64,000 nt of DNA from Massilia aquatica (lineage in GTDB: Bacteria; Pseudomonadota; Gammaproteobacteria; Burkholderiales; Burkholderiaceae_D): assembly GCF_011682045.1 (NCBI RefSeq), contig NZ_VVIW01000009.1, forward strand, positions 158,090-222,089. The letters are read 5' to 3'. The notes under the pieces are model-generated. The model searched no databases, was not told the origin of the DNA, and worked only from the letters and a program-made list of their open reading frames with translations. The position numbers were made by a program, and so were the translations under genes. Shown one piece after another: positions 40,581 to 51,694 of this stretch; position 1 is the stretch's first letter, and every line of letters begins with the position of its first letter.

Positions 40581-43500
40581 TTACGCCGCCACCGGCGCCG
40601 CGTTGGTCGCCTCGGACAAGGCCCACACGTCGAGCATGGCCTGTTCCAGGTCGGTCGCCGGCGCGTAGCCCGACAAGCCCATGGTATTGGTCACCACTTC
40701 AACCGCTTCCAGGGTGTCGCCGCCGTTGCTGGAACGGGCCAGCACTTGCTGCAACAGGCGTTGCTGGGTGCGGCGCAGTGCCTGCATCGCGTAGTTGCGC
40801 AGCTGTTCCTGCGATTTGCTGTGCGGCGCCAGTTTCAGGCCACGCTCCAGCGTATCGATGCCGGCCTGGCCGCGCAGCGCCATCCCCACTTGCAGGAATT
40901 GCGCCAGGTTCATGCCCTCGGGACGGTTGACCGACACCGCCGCGAACAGGAAAGTGGCTACCGCTTCGATGGCGTCGACCGCTTTCCAGGCTTGCGTGAA
41001 CGACGCAGGCAGGGACACGAACGCATCTGCGTCGGCCATGGCCGGCATCAGCTGCTTGAGCATTTCCGGCTGCGAGAACAGGCGCGTGAGTTCTTCCATG
41101 CCGCCCGCACCACTTGGTACAGACAATACGCCTTCGACGATCGCCTTGAACAGCACGCGGGTGCGCGCATCGACCTTGATCGAGACGGCGCGCGGCACGC
41201 TCAAGGCGTCGGCGTCGAGCGCGGCGAAGATGGGCGCCAGGTGCAGCGCGGACCACGACTGGCCCCAGGCCTTGACCACTTCGGTCTCGTCGACCTGGTG
41301 CGCGCTGGCGAGGTCGCGGATCATCAGCGGACCGCAGCGGTTGACCGATTCATTGGCCAGCACGGTCGCCAGGATGGCATTGGCCAGCGGGTGCGCCAGC
41401 GCATTGCGGGTGGCGACCAGCTGCGCCGGGAAGTAGGGTTTGAGTACCGTCTCGGCCCAGCTTTCGTCCGTCAGCGGCAACGCGGCCAGCAGGCGCTTGA
41501 AGCGGTTCTTGACGTTGGCGATGACCACCGCCAGTTCCGGTGCGGTCAAGCCTGCGCCCAGGGTCTTGCGGCGTTGCAGTTCGGCGTCGGTCGGCAGCTG
41601 TTCCAGTTCGCGCGAAAGCGCACCTTCGGCTTCCAGGCTGGTGATCAGCGCGGCGTAGCCATCGACGACCAGCGGGTCGGCCTGGGCCTGCACTTCGCGC
41701 ACCAGCAGGTGGGTTTGCAGGGTGTTGTCGCGCAGGACCAGGTGTTCGATATCGCTGGTCATCTCGTTGAGGATGCGGTTACGGTCTGCTTCCGGCAGTT
41801 CACCGGCGTTCACTTCCGTGTCGAGCCAGATCTTGACGTTCACTTCATGGTCCGAGCAATCCACGCCGGCCGAGTTGTCGATCGCATCGGTGAAGATGCG
41901 GCCACCGGCCAGGGCGAATTCGATGCGGCCGTTCTGGGTCGCGCCCAGGTTGCCGCCTTCGGAGACGACCTTGCAGCGCAGCTGGTTGCCATCGACGCGG
42001 ATATTGTCGTTGGCGCGGTCCTTGACCTGCGCGTGGGTTTCGGTGGAAGCCTTGATGTAGGTACCGATACCGCCGTTGTAGAACAGGTCCACCGGCGCCA
42101 TCAGGATGCGGTGCATCAGTTCTTCAGGCGGCAGCACGGTTTCGGCAATATCGAGCGCGGCGCGCACTTGCGGCGACAGCTCGATCGAACGGGCGCTGCG
42201 CGGGAACACGCCACCACCAGCCGAAATCAGGTCCTTGTTGTAGTCTTCCCACGACGAGCGTGGCAGCGCGAACATGCGGGCGCGCTCGGCGAACGACGTC
42301 ACGACATCCGGAGTCGGGTCGAGGAAGATGTGGCGATGGTCGAACGCGGCCAGTACCTTCAGTTGGCGCGACAGCAGCACGCCGTTGCCGAACACGTCAC
42401 CCGACATGTCGCCCACGCCAACCATGGTGATCGGGGTGGTGTTCATGTCGTGGTCCATCTCGTAGAAGTGGCGCTTGACCGCTTCGAACGCGCCCTTGGC
42501 GGTGATGCCCATTTTCTTGTGGTCGTAACCGTTCGAGCCGCCCGACGCAAATGCGTCGCCCAGCCAGAAGCCGCGCTTGACAGCGATACTGTTGGCGATG
42601 TCGGAGAAAGTAGCGGTGCCCTTGTCGGCGGCGACCACCAGGTACGGATCGTCCTGGTCGTAGCGTACCGTGTCGCTTGGGGGCACGATGGCGCCGCGTA
42701 CGCGGTTGTCGGTCACTTCCAGCAGGCTGGAAATGAACAGGCGGTAGACTGCTTCGCCTTCAGCGGCGATGGTTTCGCGCACGGCGTCCTTCGGCATCTG
42801 CTTGCACACAAAACCGCCCTTGGAGCCAGCCGGCACGATGACCGCGTTCTTGACCATCTGCGCCTTGACCAGGCCCAGCACTTCGGTGCGGTAGTCTTCC
42901 ATGCGGTCCGACCAGCGCAAGCCGCCACGGGCCACAGGGCCGCCGCGCAGGTGCACGCCTTCGAAGCGGCGCGAGAACACATAGATCTCGCGGTACGGAC
43001 GCGGTTCCGGCACCAGCGCCAGGCTGCTGGTGTCGAACTTGAAAATGATCTTGTCGCCTTGCTGGTCGTTCTGGAAGTAGTTGGTGCGCACGGTGGCCAG
43101 GATCAGGTCGACCAGGGCCGCGACGATTTCCTCGGTGTCGGCGTGGTTGACGGTGGCCAGGCCGGTCTTGATGGCGGCGATGCGCGCGGCCGCGGCCAGG
43201 CGCTGGTTCTCCGGCACCGACGGATCGAAACGCTGGACGAAACCTTCGACCAGTTCCTTGACCAGCACTGGCTGGCGGCGCAGGGTATCGGCCATGTAGC
43301 GCACCGAGAACTTGCTGCCGGTCTGGCGCCAGTAGCTGATGTAGGCGCGGATCAGCTGCACTTCGCGCATGCGCAAGCCGCCTTCGATCACCAGGCCGTT
43401 CATGCGGCCGTCTTCGGCTTCATTGTTGAACAGCGAGGCAAACAGTTCCTGCGCCACGGCGACCACGTTCGGCTGGGCCAGTTTGGCCGCGCTGTCGGCG

Positions 43501-45278
43501 TCCACCGCCAGGCTGGTGACGAAATGGCGGCTGCCTTCGGCGACCGCAATCGCGTAGGTCTGTTCGCGGTCGATCGCCACGCCGGCGTTTTGCAGCGCCG
43601 GCAGGATGCGCGAGAGCGACGGCACGCCGTCCACCGAATACAGGCGGATGGTGGCGCTGCCGGCGTCGTCCAGTTCCACGCGCACCGACACGCGGCCGGC
43701 ATGGCCGTTGTGCAGGATGGCGTTCAGGTCGCGGAAGGCGACCGCCGGCGCGGTGGCGCTGACGTAGTTGACCGGCAGGGTCGAGCAGAGTTTACGCAGG
43801 GTGCTGCGGGCCGCTACGTCGAACACGTTGTCGGTCAGGGCGGCGAATTTGTCGTGCCAGCCATCGAGCACCGACAGGAGCGGCTGCTGGATATCGGTCT
43901 CCAAATCGAGCGGATTGCGCGCGGCGTGGGCGATCAGGTACACGCGGGCCAGCGGACCGTCGGCCACCAAGGTCTGCGAACGCACGTCGGTCGCGCCCGA
44001 GCTTTCTTTGAGCGCGTGGGCCAGGCTGGCGGCCACGCTGGCGCTGTAACGCTCGCGCGGCATGTAGACCAGTACATTGAGGTGGCGCGCATACACATCG
44101 CGCCGCGCAAAGACCTTGGCGCGCGGCTGTTTGTAGAGCGAGACGACCGAGCTGCACACCTGCGACAGCCATTCCGGATCGGCTTCCAGCGCTTCGGTGC
44201 GCGGCAGCGATTCGAGGATTTCGAGGAATTTCTCGGCGCGGAAGCCTTCCTGGCGCACGCCGGCCAGGCTCAGGACCTTGGCCACGCGGCCGCGCGCGAA
44301 CGGCAGGCGCGCCAGCGGGGTGGAGGTGGCGGCGCGGGTGAACAGGCCAACGAAGCAATGCTCGCCGCGGATATTGCCTTGTGCGTCGGTATCGCGCACG
44401 CCGATGAAGTCGAGCGGCTGGTCGCGGTGCAGCGTGCCTTCGACGTCGGCCTTGACGATCGACAGCGCGTCGGGGCGCTTGGACAAGGTGTCGAAGTCCC
44501 CCGGGATATTCGCCAGGCAGCTGCCGTAGACCGGATGCGCGGTATCTTGCAGCACGCCGATGCGGCTCGGGATATCGCGTTCGAGTTCACGCTCGCCAGC
44601 CTTGACCACGTAGTAGGCGTAGCCGAACGGCTCGAAGCCTTCGTTCTTGGCCCACTCGAGGAATGCGGCCACTTCCTGGCCATCGGTGCCGTTGGCGGCG
44701 GCAGCTGCCGCGACGGCGGTCAGGCGGTCGCCCATGGCGACCGAATCACGGCGCACCACGGCGGCGTCGCGCGCGACCATCTGCAGCTTGGCAACCAGCG
44801 CGGCCAGTTCGTCGGCGCCCAGGTCTTCGGCCAGCAGGCACAGGACCACGGATTCGAGCGGTGCGCCGGCTTCGCCGACCGCGACTGCGGTGCCATTGGC
44901 GTCGCGGCGCACGGCCAGCACGGCGTTCATGACGCCATTGACGGCCACGCGCTGCTTGCGCATCGCCATGACGATGGAATCGACCAGGTAAGGCATGTCA
45001 TCGTTGATGACCAACAGGGCCGTCGCTTGCGCGCCGCGTCCATCGGAGTAGCGCAGCTGCGCGATCTGGCAGCCGGCGGCGGTGCGCGTGGCTGCTTGCG
45101 TAAAGCCGTCGCGCAGGACCGGCGCCAGATTGCCCGGCGCGGTGCCTGCGAGGTCTTCGTCGTCGAGCGAACCAAGCCAGGCGCCGATCAGCGCCGTTAC
45201 CTGGCTGCCATCGGCAGGTTCGCTTGCATTGATCAGGTCCAGCGTCTGTTTACGCAAATCTTGTGGCATCTGTTTCAT
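40581..45278 (-). CDS. gdhB: NAD-specific glutamate dehydrogenase, 180-kDa class
   Basis: 1565-aa protein of the large NAD-GDH class (Pseudomonas GdhB about 1620 aa). The N-terminal 700 residues are regulatory/ACT-like. The catalytic core follows: GGPVARGGLRWSDR, VKNAVIVPAGSKGGFVCKQ with the catalytic Lys, and MVGVGDMSGDVFGNGVLLSRQ for the NAD-binding half. A long C-terminal domain of about 450 residues ends it. It oxidises glutamate to 2-oxoglutarate and ammonia. Sited between astB and astE, it would burn the glutamate made by the AST route. Start at ATG 45278 with GGAG at 8 nt; the frame continues upstream without better support. Confidence 0.94.
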   Translation of the reverse strand: MKQMPQDLRKQTLDLINASEPADGSQVTALIGAWLGSLDDEDLAGTAPGNLAPVLRDGFTQAATRTAAGCQIAQLRYSDGRGAQATALLVINDDMPYLVDSIVMAMRKQRVAVNGVMNAVLAVRRDANGTAVAVGEAGAPLESVVLCLLAEDLGADELAALVAKLQMVARDAAVVRRDSVAMGDRLTAVAAAAAANGTDGQEVAAFLEWAKNEGFEPFGYAYYVVKAGERELERDIPSRIGVLQDTAHPVYGSCLANIPGDFDTLSKRPDALSIVKADVEGTLHRDQPLDFIGVRDTDAQGNIRGEHCFVGLFTRAATSTPLARLPFARGRVAKVLSLAGVRQEGFRAEKFLEILESLPRTEALEADPEWLSQVCSSVVSLYKQPRAKVFARRDVYARHLNVLVYMPRERYSASVAASLAHALKESSGATDVRSQTLVADGPLARVYLIAHAARNPLDLETDIQQPLLSVLDGWHDKFAALTDNVFDVAARSTLRKLCSTLPVNYVSATAPAVAFRDLNAILHNGHAGRVSVRVELDDAGSATIRLYSVDGVPSLSRILPALQNAGVAIDREQTYAIAVAEGSRHFVTSLAVDADSAAKLAQPNVVAVAQELFASLFNNEAEDGRMNGLVIEGGLRMREVQLIRAYISYWRQTGSKFSVRYMADTLRRQPVLVKELVEGFVQRFDPSVPENQRLAAAARIAAIKTGLATVNHADTEEIVAALVDLILATVRTNYFQNDQQGDKIIFKFDTSSLALVPEPRPYREIYVFSRRFEGVHLRGGPVARGGLRWSDRMEDYRTEVLGLVKAQMVKNAVIVPAGSKGGFVCKQMPKDAVRETIAAEGEAVYRLFISSLLEVTDNRVRGAIVPPSDTVRYDQDDPYLVVAADKGTATFSDIANSIAVKRGFWLGDAFASGGSNGYDHKKMGITAKGAFEAVKRHFYEMDHDMNTTPITMVGVGDMSGDVFGNGVLLSRQLKVLAAFDHRHIFLDPTPDVVTSFAERARMFALPRSSWEDYNKDLISAGGGVFPRSARSIELSPQVRAALDIAETVLPPEELMHRILMAPVDLFYNGGIGTYIKASTETHAQVKDRANDNIRVDGNQLRCKVVSEGGNLGATQNGRIEFALAGGRIFTDAIDNSAGVDCSDHEVNVKIWLDTEVNAGELPEADRNRILNEMTSDIEHLVLRDNTLQTHLLVREVQAQADPLVVDGYAALITSLEAEGALSRELEQLPTDAELQRRKTLGAGLTAPELAVVIANVKNRFKRLLAALPLTDESWAETVLKPYFPAQLVATRNALAHPLANAILATVLANESVNRCGPLMIRDLASAHQVDETEVVKAWGQSWSALHLAPIFAALDADALSVPRAVSIKVDARTRVLFKAIVEGVLSVPSGAGGMEELTRLFSQPEMLKQLMPAMADADAFVSLPASFTQAWKAVDAIEAVATFLFAAVSVNRPEGMNLAQFLQVGMALRGQAGIDTLERGLKLAPHSKSQEQLRNYAMQALRRTQQRLLQQVLARSSNGGDTLEAVEVVTNTMGLSGYAPATDLEQAMLDVWALSEATNAAPVAA

Positions 45279-45407
45279 CTTTGCTTCTCCGTTGCTTTTG
45301 GTTTGTATTCCATCGTTCCGGCGCCAGCTTGTGACGGCGCCTTCGCGATTTGCAGAAAGGCGGGTGTGCCCGCCCAAATAGGGTGCGCCGTCCGGCCGGC
45401 GGTCGTT

Positions 45408-46748
45408 CTATGTCAGGTCATACAGGCCGGGCAGTCCCAGGATGCGGCTCAATTCCTCCAGCGCGGCGCTGCATTCGAGCGCCAGCTGGGGATCGGCCAG
45501 GTCTTTCGGTTCGAGGTGGTCGCGGTAGTATTTGCCGACCCAGGCGACCAGGGTGTCGTACAGGGCGTCGGTCATGATCACGCCCTGGTGCATGGCTTGC
45601 GCTTCGGCCTCGGTGAGCGCCACGCGCAGGCGCAGGCAGGCCGGCCCGCCGCCGTTGCGCATGCTCTGGCGCAGGTCGAAGTGAATCAGCTCGTCGACCG
45701 GGCCGCCGCTGGCGACCAGTTCTTCGAGGTAGCGCGCCACGGCGCGGTTTTCCTGGCATTCCTGCGGGATCACCAGCGCCATCGTGCCATCGGGTTTGGT
45801 CAGGAGCTGGCTGTTGAACAGGTAGCTGGCGACCGCGTCGCCCACCGGCACCACTTGGGTGTCCACGCGGATCGCGGTCAGTTCGGTTTCGACCCCGGCC
45901 AGCGCATTTCGCAACGCGTTCAATACCGCCCCTTCATCGTGGAAGGCTTGCTCGTGATAGAACAGCACATTGCCGTTACCGACCGCGATGACGTCATTGT
46001 GGAACACGCCTTGGTCGATCACATCCGGATTTTGCGACGCGAACACGGTGCGCGCCGAGTCCAGCCCATGCAGGCGCGCGATGGCTTGCGACGCTTCCAG
46101 GGTCTGGCGTGCCGGGTACTTTTTCGGCGCCGGCGCGGACGGATCGAATTCGACCCGGCCATAGGTAAAGAACTCGACGCCCTTGCCGCCATGCGTGGCG
46201 CTAAAACGCGTGTGGTTGGCCGCGCCTTCGTCGCCAAAGGCGGACGTTGGCGGCAGCGCCTCGTGCACCGCGAAATGGCGCTCGTCGGCGAACAGCGCGC
46301 GCAGGGTGCGGGTCGACTGCAGGTGCTCTTCCGAGCGGTGCAGCTTGTTATTCAGGTTGGCGGCCGTGAAATGCGCGCGGGCGTCGAAGGTATCGGCCGA
46401 CGGGCTGACCGTGGCCGCGTTGGCGGTCCACATCGGCGAGGCCGAATAGGCGCACGCCAGGATCACCGGCGACTCGCGGTAGGCGCGTGCCAGCACGTCG
46501 GCGTCGGTACCGGTAAAGCCGATGCGGCGCAGCAGGCGGAAGTTGGGACGCGCCTGCGGTGGCATGACCGCCTGCGCGAAGCCGCGCGCGGCCAGCTCGC
46601 GCATCTTGGCCAGCCCTTGCAGGGCCGCTTCGCGCGGGTTCGACGCACTCTTCACATTGCTGAACGAGGCGACGTTGCCGAACGACAGACCGGCGTAGTT
46701 GTGGCTCGGGCCAACCAGGCCGTCGAAGTTAAATTCGCGTGCGCTCAT
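45408..46748 (-). CDS. astB: N-succinylarginine dihydrolase
   Basis: 446-aa enzyme, the family length. It hydrolyses N-succinylarginine to succinylornithine, two NH3 and CO2. The catalytic triad residues are Glu174 ([11 protein letters not shown]), His250 ([12 protein letters not shown]) and Cys371 ([11 protein letters not shown]), near the E. coli positions 174, 248 and 365. The N terminus [19 protein letters not shown] is typical. It lies 8 nt after astD and 129 bp before gdh, a slightly longer gap that contains gdh's GGAG. Confidence 0.95.
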   Translation of the reverse strand: MSAREFNFDGLVGPSHNYAGLSFGNVASFSNVKSASNPREAALQGLAKMRELAARGFAQAVMPPQARPNFRLLRRIGFTGTDADVLARAYRESPVILACAYSASPMWTANAATVSPSADTFDARAHFTAANLNNKLHRSEEHLQSTRTLRALFADERHFAVHEALPPTSAFGDEGAANHTRFSATHGGKGVEFFTYGRVEFDPSAPAPKKYPARQTLEASQAIARLHGLDSARTVFASQNPDVIDQGVFHNDVIAVGNGNVLFYHEQAFHDEGAVLNALRNALAGVETELTAIRVDTQVVPVGDAVASYLFNSQLLTKPDGTMALVIPQECQENRAVARYLEELVASGGPVDELIHFDLRQSMRNGGGPACLRLRVALTEAEAQAMHQGVIMTDALYDTLVAWVGKYYRDHLEPKDLADPQLALECSAALEELSRILGLPGLYDLT

Positions 46749-46756
46749 GGCGGGTC

Positions 46757-48244
46757 CTAGAAGGAGAGGCCGGGCGACAGCTTGGCCGGCATTTCAAGTT
46801 CGCTCGTTTCGATCGAAGCGACCGGGTAGGCGCAGTAATCGGCCGCGTAGTAGGCGCTCGGGCGATGGTTGCCCGACTTGCCCACGCCGCCGAACGGCGC
46901 GCTGCTCGCCGCACCGGTGGTCGGGCGGTTCCAGTTGACGATGCCGGCGCGCGCCTGCACCGAGAACTGCTTCCACAGCGCTTCGTCGTTCGACAGCAGC
47001 GCGGCGGCCAGGCCGAATTCGGTGGCGTTGGCGACCTTGACGGCGCTGGCGAAATCCTTCACGCGGATGATTTGCAGCAGCGGTCCGAACCACTCTTCGT
47101 CGGCAATGCCGGTAGCGTTGGTGACGTCGACAATGCCGGCGGTGACGAAACCGGCGTTCGGATCGAGCTGCTTCATTTGCAGCAGCACGGCGCCGCCCTT
47201 GGCGGCCATGTCGGCCTGCGCCTGTACCAGGCGCGCGGCCACAGCGCTCGAGACCACAGGCCCCATGAACGGCTGCGGTTCGGCATTGGATGCGCCCACG
47301 GTCAGGGTGGACGCGACTTCGACCAGGCGCTTGACGAACGCTTCGCCGGCCGGGCTGTCCTGCACCACCAGGCGGCGCGCGCAGGTGCAGCGCTGGCCGG
47401 CCGAGATAAAGGCGGACATGACCGCATGGTGCACGGCGGCGTCGACATCTTTCACGTCCCATACCACCAGCGGATTGTTCCCGCCCATTTCCAGCGCCAG
47501 CATCTTGCCCGGCTGGCCGCCGAACTGCTTGTGCAGCGCGACGCCGGTCTGGCAGGAGCCGGTAAACAGCACGCCGTCGAGGCCCGCCTCCTGGCCCAGG
47601 GCGATGCCGGTATTGCGCCCGCCGTTGACCAGGTTGATCACGCCGGCCGGCAAGCCGGCCTGCTGCCACAGCTGTACGGTCTTGATGGCCGTGCGCGGTG
47701 CGTACTCGCTCGGCTTGAACACCACCGTGTTACCGGCGATGAGGGCCGGGACGATATGCCCGTTGGGCAGGTGGCCGGGGAAATTGTACGGTCCGAACAC
47801 GCCGAATACGCCGTGCGGGCGGTGGCGCAGCACGGCATTGCCGTCGGCGACCTTGGCCGCCACTTCGCCGGTGCGCGCGCCGTAGGCCTGCACCGAGATA
47901 TCGACCTTGTTGGCCATGGTGGTCACTTCGGTGCGGGCTTCCCACAGCGGTTTGCCGACTTCCTCGGAGATGGTTTGCGCCAGCTCTTCGGCATTCGCCT
48001 TGAGCAGGTCGCGGAAGCGCACACACACCGCAATGCGTTCATCGAGCGGGGTCAAGGCCCAGGCCTCGAAGGCGTCGCGCGCGGCCTGCACGGCCTGCGC
48101 CACGTCGGCGGTGGTGGACTCTTTGCTGGCCCAGGTCTGCTTGCCCGTGGACGGATCGATGGTCCCCAGTTCAGCGCCGCTGCCGGCGAGCCACTCGCCG
48201 CCAATGAAGTTACTAACTACGTTACTGGAATCAGACATGGACAT
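46757..48244 (-). CDS. astD: Succinylglutamate semialdehyde dehydrogenase
   Basis: 495-aa aldehyde dehydrogenase for the fourth AST step. Motifs: [35 protein letters not shown] (nucleotide fold), Glu252 in [10 protein letters not shown] and the catalytic Cys286 in [14 protein letters not shown] 48244 or 48238 can start it; AAGGA lies 3 nt before the first and 9 nt before the second, so 48238 may be the real one. It overlaps the end of the upstream aruG by 8-14 nt, showing coupling. Confidence 0.95.
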   Translation of the reverse strand: MSMSDSSNVVSNFIGGEWLAGSGAELGTIDPSTGKQTWASKESTTADVAQAVQAARDAFEAWALTPLDERIAVCVRFRDLLKANAEELAQTISEEVGKPLWEARTEVTTMANKVDISVQAYGARTGEVAAKVADGNAVLRHRPHGVFGVFGPYNFPGHLPNGHIVPALIAGNTVVFKPSEYAPRTAIKTVQLWQQAGLPAGVINLVNGGRNTGIALGQEAGLDGVLFTGSCQTGVALHKQFGGQPGKMLALEMGGNNPLVVWDVKDVDAAVHHAVMSAFISAGQRCTCARRLVVQDSPAGEAFVKRLVEVASTLTVGASNAEPQPFMGPVVSSAVAARLVQAQADMAAKGGAVLLQMKQLDPNAGFVTAGIVDVTNATGIADEEWFGPLLQIIRVKDFASAVKVANATEFGLAAALLSNDEALWKQFSVQARAGIVNWNRPTTGAASSAPFGGVGKSGNHRPSAYYAADYCAYPVASIETSELEMPAKLSPGLSF

Positions 48245-49265
48245 TTTTCCTTACATTGAGTGACAGCGTGCGAACCGTGTCGCCGCCTTGGCAATGCAGC
48301 AGCGCCTGTTCGTCCGGGGTCAGGGCGAGCTTGCCCGAGACCGGATTGGCGTGTGCGACGATCATGCGAAAATCATTGAGCAGCGTGTTCGACACCAGCA
48401 GCGGATCGGTATCCGTCGGCGTGGCGCTTTCATCGACCGTGGCCACCGTGCTCTCGCGCATGGCGCGCAGTTCCGACACGCGCGCCTGCAGCACCGGGCC
48501 GGCGTCGAAAATATCGACGTAGCCTTCGAAGTGCATGCCTTCCTGCTCCAGCAGGCGGCGCGCCGGCGCGGTCGACAGGTGCACCTTGCCGATCACTTCC
48601 TGCGCCTCGTCGGGCAGGTAAGCCACGTACAGCGGCTGGCGCGGCATCAGTTCGGCGATGAAGGACTTCTTGCCCATCGCCGTCAGGTGGTCGACGTGGT
48701 TGAAATCCATCTTGAAAAAGTGCCGCCCCAGGCCTTCGTAGAAGGGCGAGCTGCCATCGTCAAGCTGGTAGCCGCGCATCTCGGCGATCAGCTTGGCCGT
48801 GAACAGGTGCGGGAACTGGGCGATGAACAGGAAGCGGCTTTTAGACAACCACTTGCCGTTGTTCCCGCTGCGGTAATCCGGATGCAGGAACAGCGAACAC
48901 AGTTCGGTGGCGCCGGTCAGGTCGTTCGACAGGTACAAGGTGTCCATGCGCGTGAACACATCGAGTTCGCGGCTCGAATGGACCAGGGTGCCGATGCGGT
49001 AGTTATAGAACGGCTCGTCCAGGCCCACCGCACCCTTGATCGCGCATACGCCGGCCAGGCGCCCGCTGGTGGTGTCTTCCATGACGAACATGTAGTCGCG
49101 CTGCTCGGGCGGGATAGTCTCGGCGAACGAGGCCACGGCCACCGAGATGCGGTCGCCCAGCATCTTGCGGTCCGGTTTCAGGGTCGTCATGCCGCTCCCG
49201 ACCTGGTGCGCCAGTTCGATCAGGGCATCCAGATCGGACGCGTGAATTGCGCGTACAACTAGCAT
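48231..49265 (-). CDS. aruG: Arginine N-succinyltransferase, beta-type subunit (AruG/AstA)
   Basis: 344-aa subunit of the enzyme that transfers succinyl from succinyl-CoA to arginine (and ornithine). The AstA family is visible by LVVRAIHASDLDALIELAHQVGSGMTTL, CSLFLHPDYRSGNNGKWLSKSRFLFIAQF and GSSPFYEGLGRHFFKMDF. Start at ATG 49265; the frame start at 49292 overlaps aruF. It is closer to the canonical AstA than its partner. The two-subunit arrangement aruF-aruG is that of Pseudomonas; E. coli has one AstA. Confidence 0.93.
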   Translation of the reverse strand: MLVVRAIHASDLDALIELAHQVGSGMTTLKPDRKMLGDRISVAVASFAETIPPEQRDYMFVMEDTTSGRLAGVCAIKGAVGLDEPFYNYRIGTLVHSSRELDVFTRMDTLYLSNDLTGATELCSLFLHPDYRSGNNGKWLSKSRFLFIAQFPHLFTAKLIAEMRGYQLDDGSSPFYEGLGRHFFKMDFNHVDHLTAMGKKSFIAELMPRQPLYVAYLPDEAQEVIGKVHLSTAPARRLLEQEGMHFEGYVDIFDAGPVLQARVSELRAMRESTVATVDESATPTDTDPLLVSNTLLNDFRMIVAHANPVSGKLALTPDEQALLHCQGGDTVRTLSLNVRKNVHV

Positions 49266-49276
49266 AGGGTTCTCTT

Positions 49277-50308
49277 TCAGATTCTGACGCAAATGACGTT
49301 ATCGCCCGGGGCCACCATCAGCGCATCCTGCGCCTCCTGCGGCAGGAACACGCTGTCGGTGCCCTCGGCGGGCGGGCACGAGACGGTGATGGCGCGGAAG
49401 TTCTGCTCATTGCTGGCGGCGATTGCGTAGGTGACCGGCAGCTCGGACGACAGGCCCGAGTCAAACGGCGCCACGCGGCGCAGCATCGACCCGGCAAAGG
49501 TGCGCAGCGCATTCTTGTGCGCTTGCAGGATCGGGCCGCCGTCGAAGATGTCGACGTAATCGTCGGCCTCGAACCCTTCTTCGGTCAGCAGGCTGAAAGC
49601 GAGTTCGCCGTCGCCGTGGATCTGGCCCATGGCCGCCTGGGCGTCGCCCGGCAGCAGCGGCACGTACACCGGATAGTGCGGCATCAGCTCGACGATCAGG
49701 GTGCGGTTGCGGGCGCCGCCGATGACCCGTTCGGCCTCGAGGAAATCCATCTTGAAGAATTTGCGGCCGAGCGCTTCCCAGAACGGCGACTGGCCGTTCT
49801 TGTCGGTCACGCCGGCCAGCGGCACGAAGAAGCGGTCGCCGAAGCGGTGCGGCGCGAGTACCGCGAACAGCAGGCGCGCGCGCGACAGCAGGGCCGCTTC
49901 CAGGCCCGCGGTGCCGCGATTGGCCACGTAAAAGCCGGACAGCTGCGAATACGCGGTCAATTCCGAACACAGGGTCAAGGCATGCACGCTGTGGCTGATA
50001 TTGAGGTCGCGCGAGACCTGCTGGATCACGTCGTTACGGAATGAAAAATAGGTGCCGTTGGAACCGGCCGACGCGAAGATGGCGGCGGTGCCGACGATGG
50101 CGCGGGTGGCCTGCTGTTCCAGCACGAAGAGATACGACTCCTCGCTCGGGATGTCGACATGGGCGGCGAACGACGCGATCGAACGCTCGACCGAGGCGGC
50201 GATTTTTTCGCGCGTCTTGGGCAGGGTATGCACGCCCGGCATCGTCACAGCTGCCAGTGTTTCGAGGGCGTCGATATCCGACAGTTCAACCGGACGGACA
50301 ACAAACAT
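49277..50308 (-). CDS. aruF: Arginine/ornithine N-succinyltransferase, alpha-type subunit (AruF)
   Basis: 343-aa AstA-family protein about one third identical in pattern to the next gene: MFVVRPVELSDIDALETLAAVTMPGVHTLP, SQLSGFYVANRGTAGLEAALLSRARLL and GQSPFWEALGRKFFKMDF. Note FYVANRGTAG in place of LHPDYRSGNNG of AruG, a known divergence between alpha and beta subunits. ATG 50308 with AAGGGA at 6 nt. It follows astC by 72 nt and precedes aruG by 11 nt. Confidence 0.92.
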   Translation of the reverse strand: MFVVRPVELSDIDALETLAAVTMPGVHTLPKTREKIAASVERSIASFAAHVDIPSEESYLFVLEQQATRAIVGTAAIFASAGSNGTYFSFRNDVIQQVSRDLNISHSVHALTLCSELTAYSQLSGFYVANRGTAGLEAALLSRARLLFAVLAPHRFGDRFFVPLAGVTDKNGQSPFWEALGRKFFKMDFLEAERVIGGARNRTLIVELMPHYPVYVPLLPGDAQAAMGQIHGDGELAFSLLTEEGFEADDYVDIFDGGPILQAHKNALRTFAGSMLRRVAPFDSGLSSELPVTYAIAASNEQNFRAITVSCPPAEGTDSVFLPQEAQDALMVAPGDNVICVRI

Positions 50309-50380
50309 GTGATTTCCCTTTATAGGCAAAACGTGCCGCGGCCGGCCGCGGCGCATGCCGGGCCGGCCGTGTAAAGCTGA

Positions 50381-51634
50381 TTACTTGGCGGGAGCCGCGT
50401 TCAGCATGCCGTCGACGGCGGCGCGCAGGATGCGGTCGGCTTCGTCGATCTGTTCGTCGGTGACGATCAGCGCGGGCGCGAAGCGCACCACGTCGGTGCC
50501 GGCGATGAGCAGCATCAGGCCAAGTGCTTCGGCGGCCTTGGTGATGTCCTTGGCGCGGCCCTTGAACGGTTCCGCCACCGGCAGGCCGATCAAGAGGCCG
50601 CTGCCGCGCACTTCACCGAACACTTGCGGATAGTCGGCGGCGAGTTTGCGCAGGTTGGCGAAGATCTTGTCCGACGCCTGCTTGACGCGCGCCAGGAAGG
50701 CTGGCTGGTTGATCGTCTCGAGCACGTTGAGCGCCACGGTGGCCGCCAGCGGATTGCCGCCGTAGGTGGTGCCGTGCGAGCCGACGCCGAAGTGCGCGGC
50801 GATCTCGTTGGTGGTCAGCATGGCGCCGATCGGGTAGCCGTTGCCGAGTGCCTTGGCGCTGGTCAGGATGTCCGGCGTGACGCCTTTGTCCATGTACGCG
50901 TACAGGGCGCCGGTGCGGCCCACGCCCGATTGGACTTCGTCGAAAATGAGCAGCGCGCCGGTTTTGTCGCACAGCTCGCGCAGCGCTAACAGATAAGCCG
51001 GGTCGCCCGGAATGACGCCGCCTTCGCCTTGAATTGGCTCGACGATCACTGCGCACACATCGTCGCCGATGGCGGCGCGGGCCGCCTCGATATCGTTGTA
51101 GGCAATGTGGTCGATCTCTTGCGGCAGCGGTTCGAACCCTTCGGTGTATTTGGGCTGGCCGCCGACCGACACGGTAAACAAGGTACGGCCGTGGAACGAC
51201 GACAGGCACGAGATGATGCGCGACTTGTGCGGGCCGAATTTGGTGTGGGCGTACTTACGCGCCAGCTTCAGGGCGCCTTCGTTCGCTTCGGCGCCGGAAT
51301 TGCAGAAGAAGGCGCGGTCGGCGAAGGTGGCTTCGGTCAGGGCCAGGGCCAGGCGCAGGACCGGCTCGTTGGTGTAGCCGTTGCCGAGGTGCCAGACCTT
51401 GTTGAGCTGCTCGGTCAGGGCGGCGACCAGGGCCGGATTGCAATGGCCGAGGCTGGAGACGGCGATGCCGGAGGTGAAATCGAGGTAATGCTTGCCGTTC
51501 TGGTCCCACAGGTCGAGGCCGGCGGCGCGCACGGGCACCATGGCGGCTGGCGCGTAGGTAGGGACGAGGACGTCGTCGAAGGTTTGTCTGGTCACCGGCC
51601 GCGTGGTTGCACCCGTTTCAAGCTTTGCGTTCAT
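50381..51634 (-). CDS. astC: Succinylornithine/acetylornithine aminotransferase
   Basis: 417-aa PLP aminotransferase, class III. PLP contacts: [32 protein letters not shown] with Asp232, and Lys261 in [14 protein letters not shown] as the Schiff-base residue. It moves the amino group of succinylornithine to 2-oxoglutarate; such enzymes often also serve as acetylornithine (ArgD) and ornithine transaminases. ATG 51634 is chosen because GAGGAA lies 6-7 nt before it; ATG 51646 lacks that. It is first in the operon, with a TATAAT upstream and an ArgR-like site. Confidence 0.94.
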   Translation of the reverse strand: MNAKLETGATTRPVTRQTFDDVLVPTYAPAAMVPVRAAGLDLWDQNGKHYLDFTSGIAVSSLGHCNPALVAALTEQLNKVWHLGNGYTNEPVLRLALALTEATFADRAFFCNSGAEANEGALKLARKYAHTKFGPHKSRIISCLSSFHGRTLFTVSVGGQPKYTEGFEPLPQEIDHIAYNDIEAARAAIGDDVCAVIVEPIQGEGGVIPGDPAYLLALRELCDKTGALLIFDEVQSGVGRTGALYAYMDKGVTPDILTSAKALGNGYPIGAMLTTNEIAAHFGVGSHGTTYGGNPLAATVALNVLETINQPAFLARVKQASDKIFANLRKLAADYPQVFGEVRGSGLLIGLPVAEPFKGRAKDITKAAEALGLMLLIAGTDVVRFAPALIVTDEQIDEADRILRAAVDGMLNAAPAK

Positions 51635-51694
51635 GGCATTCCTCATCCAATGTTAGTAGGCGTCCCCGGGCGAAACCGCTGGGCACGTCGAACT

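Noticed and set aside
39543..46760. A 2405-codon open frame on the plus strand, antisense to the ast operon
   Set aside because: It mirrors the GC-rich third-position pattern of astE, gdh and astB in the opposite strand, is rich in Arg, His, Gly and Ala with no recognisable domain, and all antisense genes have intact catalytic motifs.
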